Source: Manduca sexta
Lineage: Eukaryota; Arthropoda; Insecta; Lepidoptera; Sphingidae
Length of the DNA: 64,000 nt
Assembly: GCF_014839805.1 (NCBI RefSeq)
Contig: NC_051132.1
Location: forward strand, 2,914,001 to 2,978,000
Reading direction: 5' to 3'
A program made the translations under genes and the position numbers. Each line of letters opens with the position of its first letter. Positions within the stretch are counted from its first letter, which is position 1. Positions 1 to 12,994 of this stretch are shown here, piece by piece. The notes under the pieces are model-generated. The model was not told the origin of the DNA and searched no databases. It worked only from the letters and a program-made list of their open reading frames with translations.

Positions 1-465
1 AAGCATTAATTATGGTTATAAAACATACAAATGATCAATCCTGTAAGACCACGCCATGTAATGGCTATGATCAATATTGAAATATATGTAACTAACTTTA
101 TAAACTACGATTAAGATTAACTGATTACAATTCGTATAATCTAAACTACACAATATCAGTGTTTGAGTAGCATGATTAGTAGGTATGATATTGTAGTAAT
201 GCACAGAAGCATGCAAATAGAGATTTAAGGTCGTGGAATAAATTTCTAAAATAATGACATGTTGTTTCATAAGTATAAAAAGATGTTTACACCATGGCAC
301 TGAATCTAAGGCGGGATAAAAAGTAATTGCTTTATAGAATTTTGTCATTTGTAAAATAAAATAAATTAGAAAGTTTTTACTTCTTTTTCCTTACACACTT
401 TGGGGGCCCCAGTGGCTCGGGGGCCCCGTATAATTGATACGGCAGATACGGCGGTAGCTACGCCC

Positions 466-740
466 CTGCTGCTGAGACGAATGTTCACTAGTTCAAAACC
501 AAGGGCACACAGCTCTGATTTTTCTAAAAATTATGTGAATTATCGCTTGCTTTAATAGTGAAGGAACACATCGAGGGGAAACCTGTATACCTAAGAAGTT
601 CTATATAGGAATTTTAAGGGTGTGTGAAGTCTATCAATCCGCACTAGGCCATCGTGGTCGACTAAGGCCAAACTTCTCTCAGTAGTAGAGAAGGTCCGCG
701 CCTAGCAGTGGGACAGTATATAATACAGGGCTGATATTAT
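466..740 (+). repeat. SINE-A copy, degenerate 5' head
   Basis: Copy of the most frequent repeat in the window. The family has a tRNA-like head (GCGGCGATAGCCTAGTTGG in better copies, then a B-box-like GGTTCAAATCC) and a tail ending GGGCTGATATTATT. Here the head is eroded but the middle and the tail are clear. It is preceded by a GC-rich stretch (about 400-460) in which the palindrome GGGGCCCC occurs twice. Confidence 0.75.
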
Positions 741-1358
741 TCTAATGGATGGTGATTTAGCACCGAGGAATCAGATTCCCTAAAGTCAAACTGATACCGA
801 AATAAAATATACCTTTACATACAATATGGTACTTAAGCAAGACCGATGCGCCTCTTGACTCTATCAAAAGTGTTCAGTCGATTTAAATATGAAGTTCAAG
901 GGTTTTGAGTCTATACGTAATGATGTGATTAATACATCCTCGTAACTTCATAAATTGGAAATAAGTGTAATTTAGTAAAAGAACATGGGCTTAAATAATT
1001 TTATTCACTTATAAAAGACAATATATCTATTATCCTCCTATCATATTACTTACAATGAGTGTTAGTAAATTAAAATTAATCTTTACATGCAAAAATATTT
1101 CACCTCACACAAATTTCCTAGGCTTTGTTTTAAATATCTTTATTGATTTACTGTCTATTTATTATATTATTTGGAAGACTATTGTATAATTGTTGCTGGT
1201 TCTGTGATGATGTAACATTTATGTTGAATTACTTTTACACGCTATTCTCTGGAATTATCGATGTCATTCTATAAATTATTTCACTTGTAGAACTATATTA
1301 ACTCCGATTACTATAAAGTATTTGTATTTCGGAAAGTATTGTATTATTTGTATGTAAT

Positions 1359-1687
1359 GCGGCGATTGCCTAGTTGGTTGTGGAACGGTCTGGCGAGACG
1401 AATGTCCGCAGGTTCAAATCCCAAGGGCACACACCTCTGATTTTTCTAAAAAATTATGTGTGTATTCTTTGTAAATTATCGCTTGCTTTAACGGTGAAGG
1501 AAAACATCGTGAGGAAACCTGCATACCTGAGAAGTCCTCTATAGGAATTTCGAGGGTGTGTGAAGTCTACCAACCCGCACTAGGCCAGCGTGGTGGACTA
1601 AGGTCTAATCCCTCTCAGTAGTAGAGGAGGCCCATGCTCAGCAGTGGGCAAGTATATAATACAGGGCTGATATTATTGTTATTATTT
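1359..1687 (+). repeat. SINE-A copy, near full length
   Basis: The best reference copy of SINE-A here. It starts GCGGCGATTGCCTAGTTGG, has the B-box-like GGTTCAAATCCC about 45 bases later, and ends in GGGCTGATATTATT followed by more ATT units. The head is consistent with a pol III promoter derived from a tRNA gene; that origin is inferred from box A/B-like sequences only. Confidence 0.85.
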
Positions 1688-2459
1688 CGGAAACGAATTC
1701 CAAAATGTCGGAGCTGCGAGCAAGTATCAGTTGTAGTAGTTAGTATTCCTAGTTTTACTTGAACACATACACAGTTAAAGTGTTATACAAAAACCGTATA
1801 AACTAAATTACATTTGTGAGAAGTCGTCGGTCGCCCGTCGCGATCGCAGTGCGCAGAACGAATCTCCACATCACGCATTCTTTGCGATAGATGTAAACAT
1901 ATAACTCGAAAAAATACATTTTCCTGTTCAAAATAGGTATTCTATAAATAAATGTGTCGCTTTAATGTTCTTCTAGATAGGTATTCTTTTTATAGATAGG
2001 TAAGATGTGTAAAATTCTTCTCATAGAATCAATAGGGGAAGTATTATATTGTTAGTACCTTACGCAATAAACAGTATTATACTATTAGCATTATGCAAAA
2101 ATTATTTATTTTAAATGTTATTTGCCACTGATTTTGTTCGTCAAGTTTTCTGAGGACATATAGGTATAATATGATAAAACTACCAATAGGATGACAAAAA
2201 CCCAACATATTGTGTCCGATTATATTTCTTATAGGAGTGAGGAACAAAAACAATATCTTTTAAACATACATCAACCATGTTTTATTAAACAGTATCCAAA
2301 CCAAAAATACTGTCTCTATATGGGGATCGAATCCATGTATTTTTATTTCGTAGAACGTCGTACTGGCGGCTGCTCCTTTTTTATTGCATTTTTCAATGTA
2401 ATTGCCAATCATTTTTATCTTACAAATAATTAAAATCTCGTCTTATGCTACATTGGCAG

Positions 2460-2647
2460 CGTGCGGCCGAGGCTGCGCTGGCGCAGGCGACGAATTCGAC
2501 GCGGCCTTGGCGTCGGTCGACGACTCGCTTTTTTTCACGCGAATAAAAGACGAATGGCCGGGACTAGCGACACCTACCGTCAAACCAGACCCGAGCTTTT
2601 TGGTACAAGAAACAATAATTAAATTATATAAGTACTATAAAACTTGA
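2460..2647 (+). CDS. Possible 3'-terminal coding exon of an unrecognised gene
   Basis: A GC-rich open stretch in AT-rich surroundings. It follows an acceptor-like CAG at 2457-2459 and ends at a TGA (2645-2647), with AATAAA four bases later. In the open frame the exon supplies about 61 residues, including DEFDAALASVDDSLFFTRIK and a later PDPSF. Codon use (many GCG, GAC, TCG) looks more like coding DNA than the flanks. I do not recognise the family and found no upstream exon with matching phase, so this may be a lone exon, a fossil, or a GC-rich chance frame. Confidence 0.35.
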
Positions 2648-2650
2648 TAG

Positions 2651-2656
2651 AATAAA
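2651..2656 (+). terminator. Poly(A) signal AATAAA after the possible exon
   Basis: Perfect AATAAA immediately downstream of the TGA of the 2460-2647 frame. The motif is common by chance in AT-rich DNA; its position is the only support. Confidence 0.3.
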
Positions 2657-2659
2657 TCC

Positions 2660-4090
2660 TATTGACACTGTATTTTTTATATATTATACACGAAACTTTT
2701 TTTTTGTATAAATAAAATTAAAAACATAATCACGTTTTTCCTGTGACTGCGCAATATAATTATAATATTCTCCAACAATTTTAAACCATGGCGTATGGAC
2801 GTATGTAGATATTTCTATGTTCATATTTTTCTATAAAAAATAGGTTGAAGCAACTCCACCCTAAGGTCGTCGGCCTTACAAGCGTCATTCTTATATCAGC
2901 CACATTTTGGCCAGAGCGAAACGGGGCTATGGCCATCTCGCTCACACATGCCGATGCCGAACATTTTCGTCTGCGCCATGAATACCGATTATCACATTCG
3001 ATGTGGTTTTTTGCGAAATTCGCACCAGTGTGCGTGTTGTTCTGTGTGCGTAACAAAAATTGTCTTTGTTCCACGGAACGGCCGCGCCACGTTCCAAAAA
3101 TATCCACAATATATACATTTTATCATTCAAATAACGCTTTGCATTCGTAATTCGGCGGACATTTTGTTTTTTCGTTGAGGTAGGTCGTGTGCGTGCGCAT
3201 ACGTGACTTTCGGCATTCTAATTCCAAAACCGGATCACGGAGTTTTTATATCACTCGACGAGCGCTTTGTTATTGGCTGATTTGAAGTTAGATTTTTTTG
3301 TTCTTTTATTTATTGGTTGACTTGTGGCCAGTGTCGAGAGCAGGTAATAAATGAACCGTAAAAAGTATGTACTTACTTATTTTGTTTTTAGAACCTGTTA
3401 CGTATTCTGATTTAGGTTATTTGTGTATTGTGTAGGAACCAATCATGGACACTATGAGCGTTTTTTTTCTATATCGTGTGTCTCTTTATAAGGCATAGTA
3501 TTCATGTAGGCTACAAATTTACGTATGTTATGAGAAAGTTCCAATTGTTTTTTCCAATAACAGACATTTTGTCTTGCCTAAATATCCATACTTGTTTTAC
3601 GTATGTATGACGAAAAATAAAACAATTCCATATAGAATCAAAAACATAGTCTGGCCTCTCTATGTTACAGATCACAGTAAATTAGGAAGTTCAACTTACA
3701 ACGGCCAGTTACAGAGCTTACGAGCACGCAAAACGGCGGCCAAAATCTTTGTGGTCTAATTGTCTATCCATTGGACTCAATTCTTTGCGAGTGCTGAACC
3801 GTAAGCGAGGAAGCTCTGCGTTTAGCATATTAGTTATATAAGACAATCTAGAGTCGCGTACGTCACACTTGACATTTGCATGTATGTTCCGGTTAATCGG
3901 AATACGCTCAGCTAGGACGCATACAACATATTGAACTTGTCATTTCGATTATTTAGACATTAATATAAACGAAAAGAAAACTTGAAACGCCTTTCGTTTT
4001 CGCCAGTGTTATAATGTAGGGTCAACTTTTCAACTTACAGTTTGAAGGGTTTGGATTGTAAACACGATCCAAGACAATTTATAGGTCAAC
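2660..4090. other. Unassigned DNA with a GC-richer block
   Basis: No convincing gene. About 2870-3250 is richer in CpG than its surroundings and resembles a promoter-proximal or 5' UTR region, but no associated exon could be found. Overlapping short frames on both strands here are mutually exclusive and carry no motif. Confidence 0.3.
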
Positions 4091-4096
4091 AAACCT

Positions 4097-4292
4097 TCAC
4101 AGCTCCATCGCTTGCGTGAAGGAAAACATCGTGCGGAAATACATAAAAAGATCCCTATAAGAATTTGGAGGGTGTGTGAAGTCTGTCAATCCGCACTAGG
4201 CCAGCGTGGTGGACTAAGGGCTAAGCCCTCAGTAGTAGAGGAGGCCCGTGCCCAGCTGTGGGACAGTATATAATCCAGAGCTGATATTATAA
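4097..4292 (+). repeat. SINE-A copy, 5' truncated
   Basis: Begins inside the family at TCGCTTGCGTGAAGG and runs to the usual tail. Loss of the head fits 5' truncation during target-primed reverse transcription. Confidence 0.75.
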
Positions 4293-4299
4293 AACCGTA

Positions 4300-7200
4300 A
4301 CAGTTATTATGATACATTTCTCTCAGTAACTTATTTTTGATTTTTAAGTTGGCATAACACTACACAAAACATATAAAATTGCAAGTAACTTTGTTGTGCA
4401 TAAAATGTTATTGAGTGAAATTGTTAACGGTACATGTAAAAAAAGACTCAGTCGCGACTCGAACCGCATACCAGTTGAATGGGAACCTGTTTGTTCGGCT
4501 TTAGAGTCGAGTATTTGGCGATCAGTTCTTTTTTTGCAAAACTTGTTGGAAAGTACGTGGATTTTGAATTGAAAAACATATTTTTTATATTATGTAGGTA
4601 TATTATATATTTATGTAGGTATATTAGTATTTTTAATAGTGCAAGGCTAGTCAATAAGCATCAAGAAGCTTCTTCATTTACACCCTTTTATAAGGCAGTG
4701 GTTAACCAAATCAAAGTGTCAAACCTTTCGTGCTGTTAACTTACAGTCCGGCTCTACAAAATCTTTTCTTTACAATACCAGTAGCCCATTTATATAGGGC
4801 ATAAAACCAATGCAAAATTTATCTTTCCTAAATAATTTACTAATAAACAAAACGGGTTAAAGTTATGCAAACTCTATCAAAAAGCAGAATTTATCGTGTG
4901 GATTAGTTAAACTTAAACAATATTTCCTCATCCTCATCCGAACTTAATCGCTAGTCGTAATCGCTGTGCCGCACTATAGGGTAGCCGACCGCTCGCCACA
5001 ATAAAAGCATTAAGGGTCCGTCACCTGGCGGACAGCAAAAACCGCGGGCCGACCGGTCCCCCAGAGTTCATCACACTGATATGATTTTTATGTCAGTTTT
5101 CACCGACCTCTCCCAAGATCTAAGGAAGAGGGGAAGTTTGTTAACACTTCTGTATATTGTTAGTTCTCTATAGTGCATTTAAAACTTCGATTTAACACAC
5201 ACACCTATACAAAATAATATTTATTTTTATAATATAATAATGTAATGCAATGAACAACACTTTAACATTTGTACACAACTGAGTTTAGTAACATTTAAGA
5301 TTTGTCTGTTTTTTTAATACAAATAAATTTATTATTATTATTAAAATACCTTTGTTGAAATTAAAACCGGAGGCTACGATACAAACATGATCTAGAGTGA
5401 ACATCACAGTTAAAGAGAACTACCTATAAAACCTATAATTAAAATAAATAATAATTATTAGTTAATTGAATGAAAACTTAAATATTTTATTTGATAATAA
5501 ATATTGCAACCCACTCGTAAAAATAAGCTAAATTATCTAATCTGTAAGTACTTACCACATTTTTAAATTTATTAAAACCAACAGTCTAAAATATTATATA
5601 TTAAATAAAAATTTAAATGGAATTTCATTACTTATTCTATAAACGCAAGCAGGTGCAATCACCAGTTATGGACATATACACAAACAAAAGTCACATCTCA
5701 CGACAATCAATACGCCTAATTAATTTCATGCAAATACTCCATTTGTAATAATTTATTGTTAAAAGCGAATCAGCTGAGCGTAAATTGTAAACTGGCTTTC
5801 CATGGCGGTCATTACCCCAGCAACCCTTATAGATTAGCAGCAGGGGAGAGAAAAAAAACAAGTAAAATGGCGCATTGTTTTGTTTAAAGCCAGTGTTGGC
5901 ACAAAGGGTGGCGTTCTCATGATTTTAGTTAGAAAACCCACGTTGGGGCATTCCACCAATAGACGATGCCCCTGTCAGCGATAGATAGGGGATGATTTTT
6001 TATAAAACTAGCATCAAGCGCTTCATAGACAAATGTGCGTAGCGCTTTATAAGATTTGACTGCGTACCTGACTACGCGGAGCATTACGGTGTATTTCCTT
6101 CGCAGTTCTATAAAAAAATATTTTGCTCTATAATAAAATTTACTATTTTATTAAAGATCGATGATTGTCCACTTTTTTAAAAATATTGCGTTCTATTTTT
6201 GAAATTAATAACGCATAAAAATTATAGAAATATTTAAATCGTTCTATTTTTACGAATATATTTTTAAAACAATCTAATCTGTATGAGCCAGTCTTTCAAA
6301 ATCGAATAAATGCATCGTAAAACCGGTCGGCCAAGCAAAATAAATGTAATTTAAAGCGCCACCGTCTAACAGTAGGTTGTCTATGCAGCGCTTGTTGCTT
6401 CGCGGGCAAGCCGTTCCCCTATTTCGCATCTAGGTCCCATCCCGGGCTGCGTTTACTCACATTATTGCAGTGTGATGAATTACCCCGCGCGCCCCACGCC
6501 CGCGCACCCCGCAGCGGTCATTCAACTTGGGAATTGGAAAAAAATATAAAAGCATTTATAGGTTAGGAAATCGCTTAGCGCTCCTTTATCCCTAGTACTT
6601 CAAGTTGCAGTCACTAATTAGAAAATGTACAGGAGACTGCGATAACGCGGCTAACTTTAATGGAATTATGTTTGTATTTAAAGTAGTGATGTAAAAATAA
6701 TTGTATGACCATGGATAAATTTCTTGTTTGATAGTGTCCAGTGCGTAGGCAGAATATATTTAAAAGTCGACTTAAAATACCTCGGTAAAAATATTTGTCA
6801 TATTTAGTAATTTACTAACTAAAATTAAATAAAGAGAATACAGTAACTAACAAAATACTTAAATTTATTTATTTTAGAATATGAAAACAAAACATTCTCA
6901 ATTATTTAAACGTAGACTTAGAAAAATAATTTTAAACAACTTCAACACGAACCAGATTTAAATGAACAGAAAATAAATGTCCATTTACCAAATTTTAGAA
7001 GTTAACTACAAAATTCGGAGTGAACCTAATTTGCGGCCTAACTCGTGGCAACGAGATATTTTCGTGTTAATTGGTCACTCAGCCCAAACGGCGGAGTTTT
7101 GGCGCGAATTGTGCCGCGCGGTCTTTTAATTTGTTTATTAAACTAATTTACACCTGTTTATAATGATTGTATAATGTTTAAGCGATTTGCGATGTAGTTT

Positions 7201-7840
7201 ATAGTTTGACTGCGCGTATGGAGCTTTATAATCGCGAATTTAATAATAAATGTTCCTTAACGTAAAGGCATTTACTTCGTTTTTTAGAAAGAAAATGTAA
7301 AGTCGGTCTTTTTCGTACATTTTTTGGTATTGATAGGACATTTATATGAGCCCTATAATAGTATTTATTTTTATTATTTTAGTATCTTATGTCGTGGTTA
7401 TTTCAGTTTTTAAATCCATAAAATCATTGTTAAGAATAATAAAAATATAAAAATATTACTATATATTGGTATTATACGAATCTTTAATAAATTTGTAGTA
7501 TGTATAAACAATAAAAATAAAAGCATTATCTTAAACTGATGTTATAAAGAGGAATAGTTTATGAGTTTGTTTTTAGGTTTGTGGGGGCTTATCTCTGAAA
7601 CTACAGAATCGATTTTGAAGATTCTTTCACTAACAGAAAGCGACATCACTCTCGCTATAGGTTACTATACGTTTATCCCGGAAAAACTTTCTCCCGAAGG
7701 ACAAAGCCCAAAGAAATTTGAATTTGTGAATGTTTGTTTGTAAACGCCGAAAACTAAACACATTTGATTAAATACTGGCACAATGATAGACCATGTGCTG
7801 AATTGAAAGGGCTACTTATTATATCCTGATAGTACATAAT
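4300..7840. other. Unassigned AT-rich DNA
   Basis: Mostly AT-rich with no supported gene. About 4970-5080 and 6350-6530 are GC-richer islands (the second has several CGCGC and CCCGC runs). They could be regulatory or 5' exons of genes outside the window. A 60-codon frame at 7561 has no motif. This is the least repeat-rich interval in the first 16 kb. Confidence 0.3.
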
Positions 7841-7859
7841 AATACTTTTAAGACAGTAC

Positions 7860-7945
7860 CCTCAATTGTCAATAATGAAGCACGTGGTAGTCAATATCTC
7901 TGCCAACCCTTATGGGATAAGGGCGTGATGTGTATGTATTAATTT
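7860..7945 (+). repeat. LINE 3'-tail fragment
   Basis: Contains CTCTGCCAACCC followed by TATGGGATAAGGGCGTGATG, matching the 3' end of the LINE at 19770-20810 (minus strand) and the tail of the SINE-B family. Probably a severely 5'-truncated LINE insertion. Confidence 0.5.
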
Positions 7946-8230
7946 AGTAGGTAGAGCATCGCAAAAAACATAATAAACAAATATACGATATGAGTTGTAT
8001 GTATGTATTAATTTAGAAAGTCGAGTAAACTTAATATACAAATATATTGAATGAGTTGTTTTTGAACAGATTTCCTTTGGTTTTGGAAAGTGAAAGCGAA
8101 CGCGGATCCAGCGTCGAGCGCTCGAGAGTTGTTTTCGGATTTAGATCGGATGCTGCAATAGTGACATCATCGAAGTTCATTTATTGCTCAAATGTAAAAC
8201 GAGATTGCGAGAAATATACTTTATAAAATT

Positions 8231-8437
8231 ACTAGCTTTTGTTCGTGGATTCGGCCGCGAGAAGGATTTTTCGGGATAAAAGTCCCGCTTTATATTTTTC
8301 GGGATAGAAAGTAGTCTATAACCTTCCCAGGGTCTTAATCTATCTCCATACCAAATTTCATAAAAATCCGTTCAGTTGATTTTGAGAAAATTAATCACAT
8401 ACATACAGACAGAAAAGGGGGCTTTGTTTTATAATAT
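8231..8437 (+). repeat. Repeat-D copy
   Basis: Starts TAGCTTTTGTTCGTGGATTC and carries the family's TCTCCATACCAAATTTCAT and TTTTGAG segments, ending GGGCTTTGTTTTATAATAT. The same order is seen at 16957, 21912 and 53925. Type of element unknown. Confidence 0.65.
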
Positions 8438-8974
8438 TTATTTATTTATTTAAGGACCTCCAACAAAGGATACACGGCATATAATAAATACAATGTCGTA
8501 ATATTAGTACAATTAACAATGTGACGTGCCTCTTCAATTATAGGAGACCACAGCATGCAAATTTATATATTAGTACAGCGGCAAAAATAATAATGTTTGT
8601 TACTAATATTATTTAGGTAATAATATATAATATGTATAGATGAATTCTCTTATGAGTCCGTCCGTCTGTTTTACACAACCAATTTGCTTATTTTTATTAT
8701 ATAAAAGGTATTATACACAGATTTGACATTAAGCATTGAAAACCTAACTTTCACCGTTCCTAAGTTATACTCAAAGGCGAATTCAGACAGTGCTGGGGTC
8801 AATCGAAACGGCTAGGCTGTGGGAACTAGTACAAAATACACATAATCGATGTCCTATCGAATATTTAATGAATAATTGTTCCTGTTACATTTTTAAACTT
8901 TATTTTTGAAATTAACATTGTTTTAAAGATAAAAAAAATATAAAGGTATAAAAAAATTATCAGTTGTATTTTTT

Positions 8975-9262
8975 GCATTAATATTTTTTTTGTTGCTTTG
9001 AATGACGAGATGATGGTAAGCAATACGACCGCCCATAAACAGTAGAAACACCATCCAACACCGTGAATAACAAAGTATTGTTTGGTATTCCACTGCGCTC
9101 GCCATCCTGAGACATGAGATGTTAAGTCTCATTATGTCCAGTTGGTACACTGGCTACAATGTTCTTGGAACCGGAACATAATAGTGACTACATATTGCTT
9201 TGCGGCAGAAATAGGCATTGCAGCGGTACCTACCCAGGCGGACTCTCACTTATGAGACACAT
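8975..9262 (-). repeat. Repeat-C copy
   Basis: Family with the core GGCGAGCGCAGTGGAATACC and a 3' part reading TTACCATCAGGCGAACGGCA on its sense strand (mutated here). Seven copies lie in the window on both strands. The 3' segment is similar in style to the tail of lepidopteran CR1-type LINEs; the assignment is tentative. Confidence 0.7.
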
Positions 9263-9264
9263 AT

Positions 9265-10075
9265 AACTTGTTTTAAATAATAATGGTTCTGTAGCCACGT
9301 TATTGCTCTATCAGCTGATTTGGGCATTTCTGAGCACAGTGGCCCACGTCTTGGCTTACTAGTTCAAACCAATTTTACAATTTGACATAATTTGATCGAA
9401 TTCGCTACATTGGCCCAATGGCTACAATTAATGAATATCATCTTTGTATTATATTGCGCATACTAAACTTTAGTTTAGAATAAACCTCCTAATTTAAGCA
9501 TCCCATACAAAAATCCCATAATGGGGCGACATGTAAAAAAACCTAATGGTAATTATTCAATGAATGCGTGGGGTGTTCAAAGGCGCAGGTTCAAATCCGG
9601 CGTGCGTCGTAATGAGGCATTCAAGCAAACTACTCGCTTCACTGTTGTATACACAACAGTATGTGTGGTAGAGCCGTGTTACACCCAGTTTTGTTTGGTA
9701 TAGGCCGGCTCGACTGGAGATTTTTTTATACGGGCACAATATATTGACCCCACTGCACTTGATGATAAGAGTGAGATCCACTTATGCGCAAAGAAGCTTA
9801 AAACAATAAAACAAAATAGAAACGATTTCTTGAAAACTAGAGTTCTGTTTTTCTCTGCTGTGCAAGAAAGTTAATTCGTATGAGGATTAATATCTGAAAG
9901 AAATAAACATAGAAATTACAATCATGATAGTGCTGGGTTACAAAAATTGTTACAAAAGATTTGAAAATGGGAACAGTGTGCCTTCTGGAAATATACTTAC
10001 ACGCGGGCAGAGAGAGCAAAAGCTGGTTAAGTTTATAAGATACAAAGCTTTAGAAATGATGTAACATAATAATTG
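9265..10075. other. Unassigned; possible degenerate repeats
   Basis: About 9570-9780 has a B-box-like GGTTCAAATCC and may be another old SINE, but I see no second copy in the window. No gene is supported. Confidence 0.25.
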
Positions 10076-10077
10076 CC

Positions 10078-10318
10078 TCAGAGACGTCGTTGTAATACGG
10101 TACGTCTGCAGCTGAGGTCTCGGGTTCGATTCCCGTCTCGGGCAAAGTGATATTGGATTTTTCTACTTAGTATCAGCCTGGAATCTGGTATTTATGTTCG
10201 ATTTGGCGATAGGCTCGCTACCTATCACACCATGGGACAGAATACACAGCGGAAAGTTGATGTACCAGTTACGTCTCTGCCTACCCCTCGGAGAGAAAAG
10301 GCGTGAGTGCGTGTGTGT
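10078..10318 (+). repeat. SINE-B copy
   Basis: tRNA-derived head with B-box GGTTCGATTCCCG, then a body about 170 bases long, ending CTCTGCCTACCCCTCGG then GAGAAAAGGCGTGAG. The tail matches the 3' end of the LINE at 19770-20810. Confidence 0.8.
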
Positions 10319-10319
10319 A

Positions 10320-11225
10320 AAAATAATAAATAGGTACACATCAGTCACATAGTCGTCCCATAATATTTAAGATAAAACTCTTGTGGTTATCATCAACGAG
10401 GAACTTTTAGTTGCAATCAATCTGGATCAATCGCTTACAAATTTTCTCAGAGCCAAAGTCAATTAAAATAAAACGGCATTTCTAATTATCCTAAAGACGA
10501 AAAACCTTAGACGAATACTGAGAAATGTGTCTGTGAGGCACTTCTAGCTAATCAAGACTATAAAGCAGCATAAAGCATCATAACTAAGATTATAATAGGC
10601 TGTTATCTAACACGTGCAAAGACCAAACTCTCCAAGATCACAAACGTAAACAAAAAGTCCGAAAGTACCAGTACAATGACTGGAAATGGCACACCTCAAT
10701 GCTTTAAACTTTTGTGGGTTGACATTAAGTGCGGGGTCATTGAACTTGACATCGCACAACCTACGGCAACGTGTCCTGCCTTGACCGCTGTGTGCGGCGC
10801 GCGCGTGTGTGCGTGCATTTCGTGGGTTCATTCACCTCGTCAGTTGGGGAAGTTGGGAATATCGGAGGGGATGGAGTTGAAACTTTTTCTTAGTTGTGTT
10901 AATGGAGGATTGGAGATGGATGCGTGTTGGATTAAAACTGGGAGGTTCTGGGTTCAATTTTAAGGTTTTGTTTTATAATTTACTTACGATTGGATACACT
11001 AGAATGGATTGCTGAAGCGGTATGTGATACGATAAAAACATTAAATATCCGACGAAGGTCTAAGACAACATTGGACTTATGTGAGTCATAAACATATTAT
11101 CTTTTAAAACGACATTACTGATTTATGTCCCAAGAGTCATTACGTGTTATAAATATCTATAACCCATAATTGACCTCCAAAAGCCTTATTTTCTTAGCAT
11201 TAACAATTCATAAATATATTTCTAC
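10320..11225. other. Unassigned DNA
   Basis: No supported gene. About 10740-10960 is GC-richer and has overlapping open frames on both strands, none with a motif or splice context. Confidence 0.3.
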
Positions 11226-11452
11226 TGCCAAGTAGCAGTGTAGTCACTGTTGTGTTCCGCTTTGAAGAACATTGTAGCTACTAGACATAATAAGACTTAA
11301 CATCTCATGTCTCAGGATGGCGAGCGCAGTGTAATACCAAACAATACTTTGTATTTTGTAATTCAAGGTGTTGAATGGTGTTTTTATTGTTTTTGGGCGA
11401 TCGTATCGCTTACCATCAGGCGAACGGCAAGCTCGTCTCGTCATTGAAATAA
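11226..11452 (+). repeat. Repeat-C copy
   Basis: Core GGCGAGCGCAGTGTAATACC and the 3' part with CTTACCATCAGGCGAACGGC followed by AAGCTCGTCTCGTCATT. Sense orientation. Confidence 0.8.
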
Positions 11453-11835
11453 AAAATAACACCGAACACGGCTCCACAGCCGCCGCTGTCCGTCCGATAT
11501 TTAACCAAGTCGCGGAGTTGCATTTTTGCCATGCACGCATTAAATGAGCTGCCGTGTGTGCACACACACAAGCACACTTTGTATACATTATGCGGAGTGC
11601 GTATCGGGAACGAATGCGATTTTTTCTACAATCCCGGTGCACACTGACGGCAACATATGTTTCTTGCTTTAAGGGACTTGATTGACTGTCGTTGGTATAA
11701 AGGTTTTGTTCGCGCAGCTATACAAGTGACGCTATCCTTGATGGATAAAACTTCGAACTACATCAAGTTAAAAACGTATTAGTGACTTCTCCGGAATTAA
11801 AATTAGCGAATATGTCTGTCTAGACTGCCGGCTTG

Positions 11836-12080
11836 CGTCGGTGGCGTAGTTATACTGCATGCGCGATACGGCACCGCTCTAAGGTCCTGGGTTCGAATCC
11901 CGGGTCGGGCAGTGATATTTGGGTTTTTCTGTTTTGTATCAGCCTGGAGTCTGGAATTTGTGTCCGATATGGTGATAGGCTCAACCCCTATAATATCATA
12001 GGATGGGACACACTTGGCGATAAGTGGGTGCCCAGGTTGCGCCTCAGCATACCCCTTTGGAGATAAATACGTGATGTGTG
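11836..12080 (+). repeat. SINE-B copy, well preserved head
   Basis: Head GTCGGTGGCGTAGTTATACT, B-box GGGTTCGAATCCCGGG, body with CAGCCTGGAGTCTGGAATTT, tail CAGCATACCCCTTTGGAGAT. The clean box A/B spacing makes this a useful reference for the tRNA-derived head. Confidence 0.85.
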
Positions 12081-12248
12081 TTCTGTCTACTCCAGGGCCG
12101 TCTCATATGCGTCGAAGAACGCCACCGCGGGTATTGTTGCTATGCCGGTGCCTACAGCAACGGGAGTAAAAGCAACCGAGTCTCTAACCCTAGAATGCAT
12201 AGGGTTAAGGACTCGGTCCAATGCTCGCGATGATGCTATATCAGAAAA

Positions 12249-12419
12249 GCGGCGATAGCCTAGTTAAGATTGGAACGGACTGCCAAGACGAATGTCCGCA
12301 GGTTCAAAACTCAAAGGTACACACTTCTGGCTTTTCTAAACTTATGTGTGTATTCTTGGTGAATTATCGTTTGCTTTAACCATAGAGGAAAAGATTACGA
12401 GGAAACCTACATACCTGCA
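12249..12419 (+). repeat. SINE-A copy, 3' truncated
   Basis: Intact head (GCGGCGATAGCCTAGTT) and B-box region, stopping abruptly after ACCTACATACCTGCA. The rest of the family sequence is missing. Confidence 0.8.
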
Positions 12420-12712
12420 TTTTAGACTCTATTTCCCTACAACATAAACACCTATTTCTATTTCGTTTATTAGCGAAAGGTACAGTAAATTGAATATATC
12501 GTTGGCTCATTAACACAAAGTCCTATAATAATTTTTGCCTATAGAGAAATGATATTTAAAATTTTCATATTGGTACAAATTATAACAATCATACATGGTT
12601 TCCCCTTTAATTATCTTTTGTGATATTAAAAATATTTACTGAAAAATACATATAATTATTTAATAAATATAATTCAAATTATGCAAAAAATTAAAGATAG
12701 AACCTTGTAATA

Positions 12713-12994
12713 GTGAACTTGTATCATGACACGTGTTCAAACACCCTCCAGTCAGCACTGCGCCTAACTGCTATCAGTTTGGGCGTGATTTCCGTCTGTA
12801 CGTGGCGCATCCGTCGCCGAGTCATTGTTCCCGCTTACAAATACCACATATTCAACTTTTACTTAGAACCAATGGATAGGAATGTCGAAATTATCAAAAT
12901 CCAGCGGCAAATCATCGATAACGTAGTGGACGATTCAATGGTTTTCAATTTCAATTCGATGGTAAAAGTCGAGAAGTTTCTATTTGATTTTTAA
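12713..12994 (+). CDS. Unrecognised 93-codon open frame, doubtful
   Basis: Open from an ATG to TAA; the second half is the more protein-like part, containing IQRQIIDNVVDDSMVFNFNS. Base composition of 12740-12960 is more balanced than the flanks. I see no splice sites, poly(A) signal or domain. It could be a fragment of an old retroelement, an exon, or chance. Confidence 0.2.
   Translation: MNLYHDTCSNTLQSALRLTAISLGVISVCTWRIRRRVIVPAYKYHIFNFYLEPMDRNVEIIKIQRQIIDNVVDDSMVFNFNSMVKVEKFLFDF

Larger units (their letters stand above)
1..2459. other. Intergenic, no gene seen apart from SINE-A copies
   Basis: Outside the two SINE-A copies this stretch is AT-rich with no open frame that carries splice sites or recognisable motifs. 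A 110-codon frame on the minus strand at 16-348 has no domain and typical AT-rich composition, so I do not call it a gene. Confidence 0.5.

Noticed and set aside
2781..3178. Overlapping open frames on both strands near 2.9 kb
   Set aside because: Four frames overlap in a GC-richer block; none has a motif and they cannot all be real.
9521..9781. 60- and 74-codon frames on opposite strands
   Set aside because: Probably within an old repeat; no motif.
11836..11912. A functional tRNA gene
   Set aside because: Box A/B-like sequences are present, but the cloverleaf is incomplete and the same head recurs in nine SINE-B copies.
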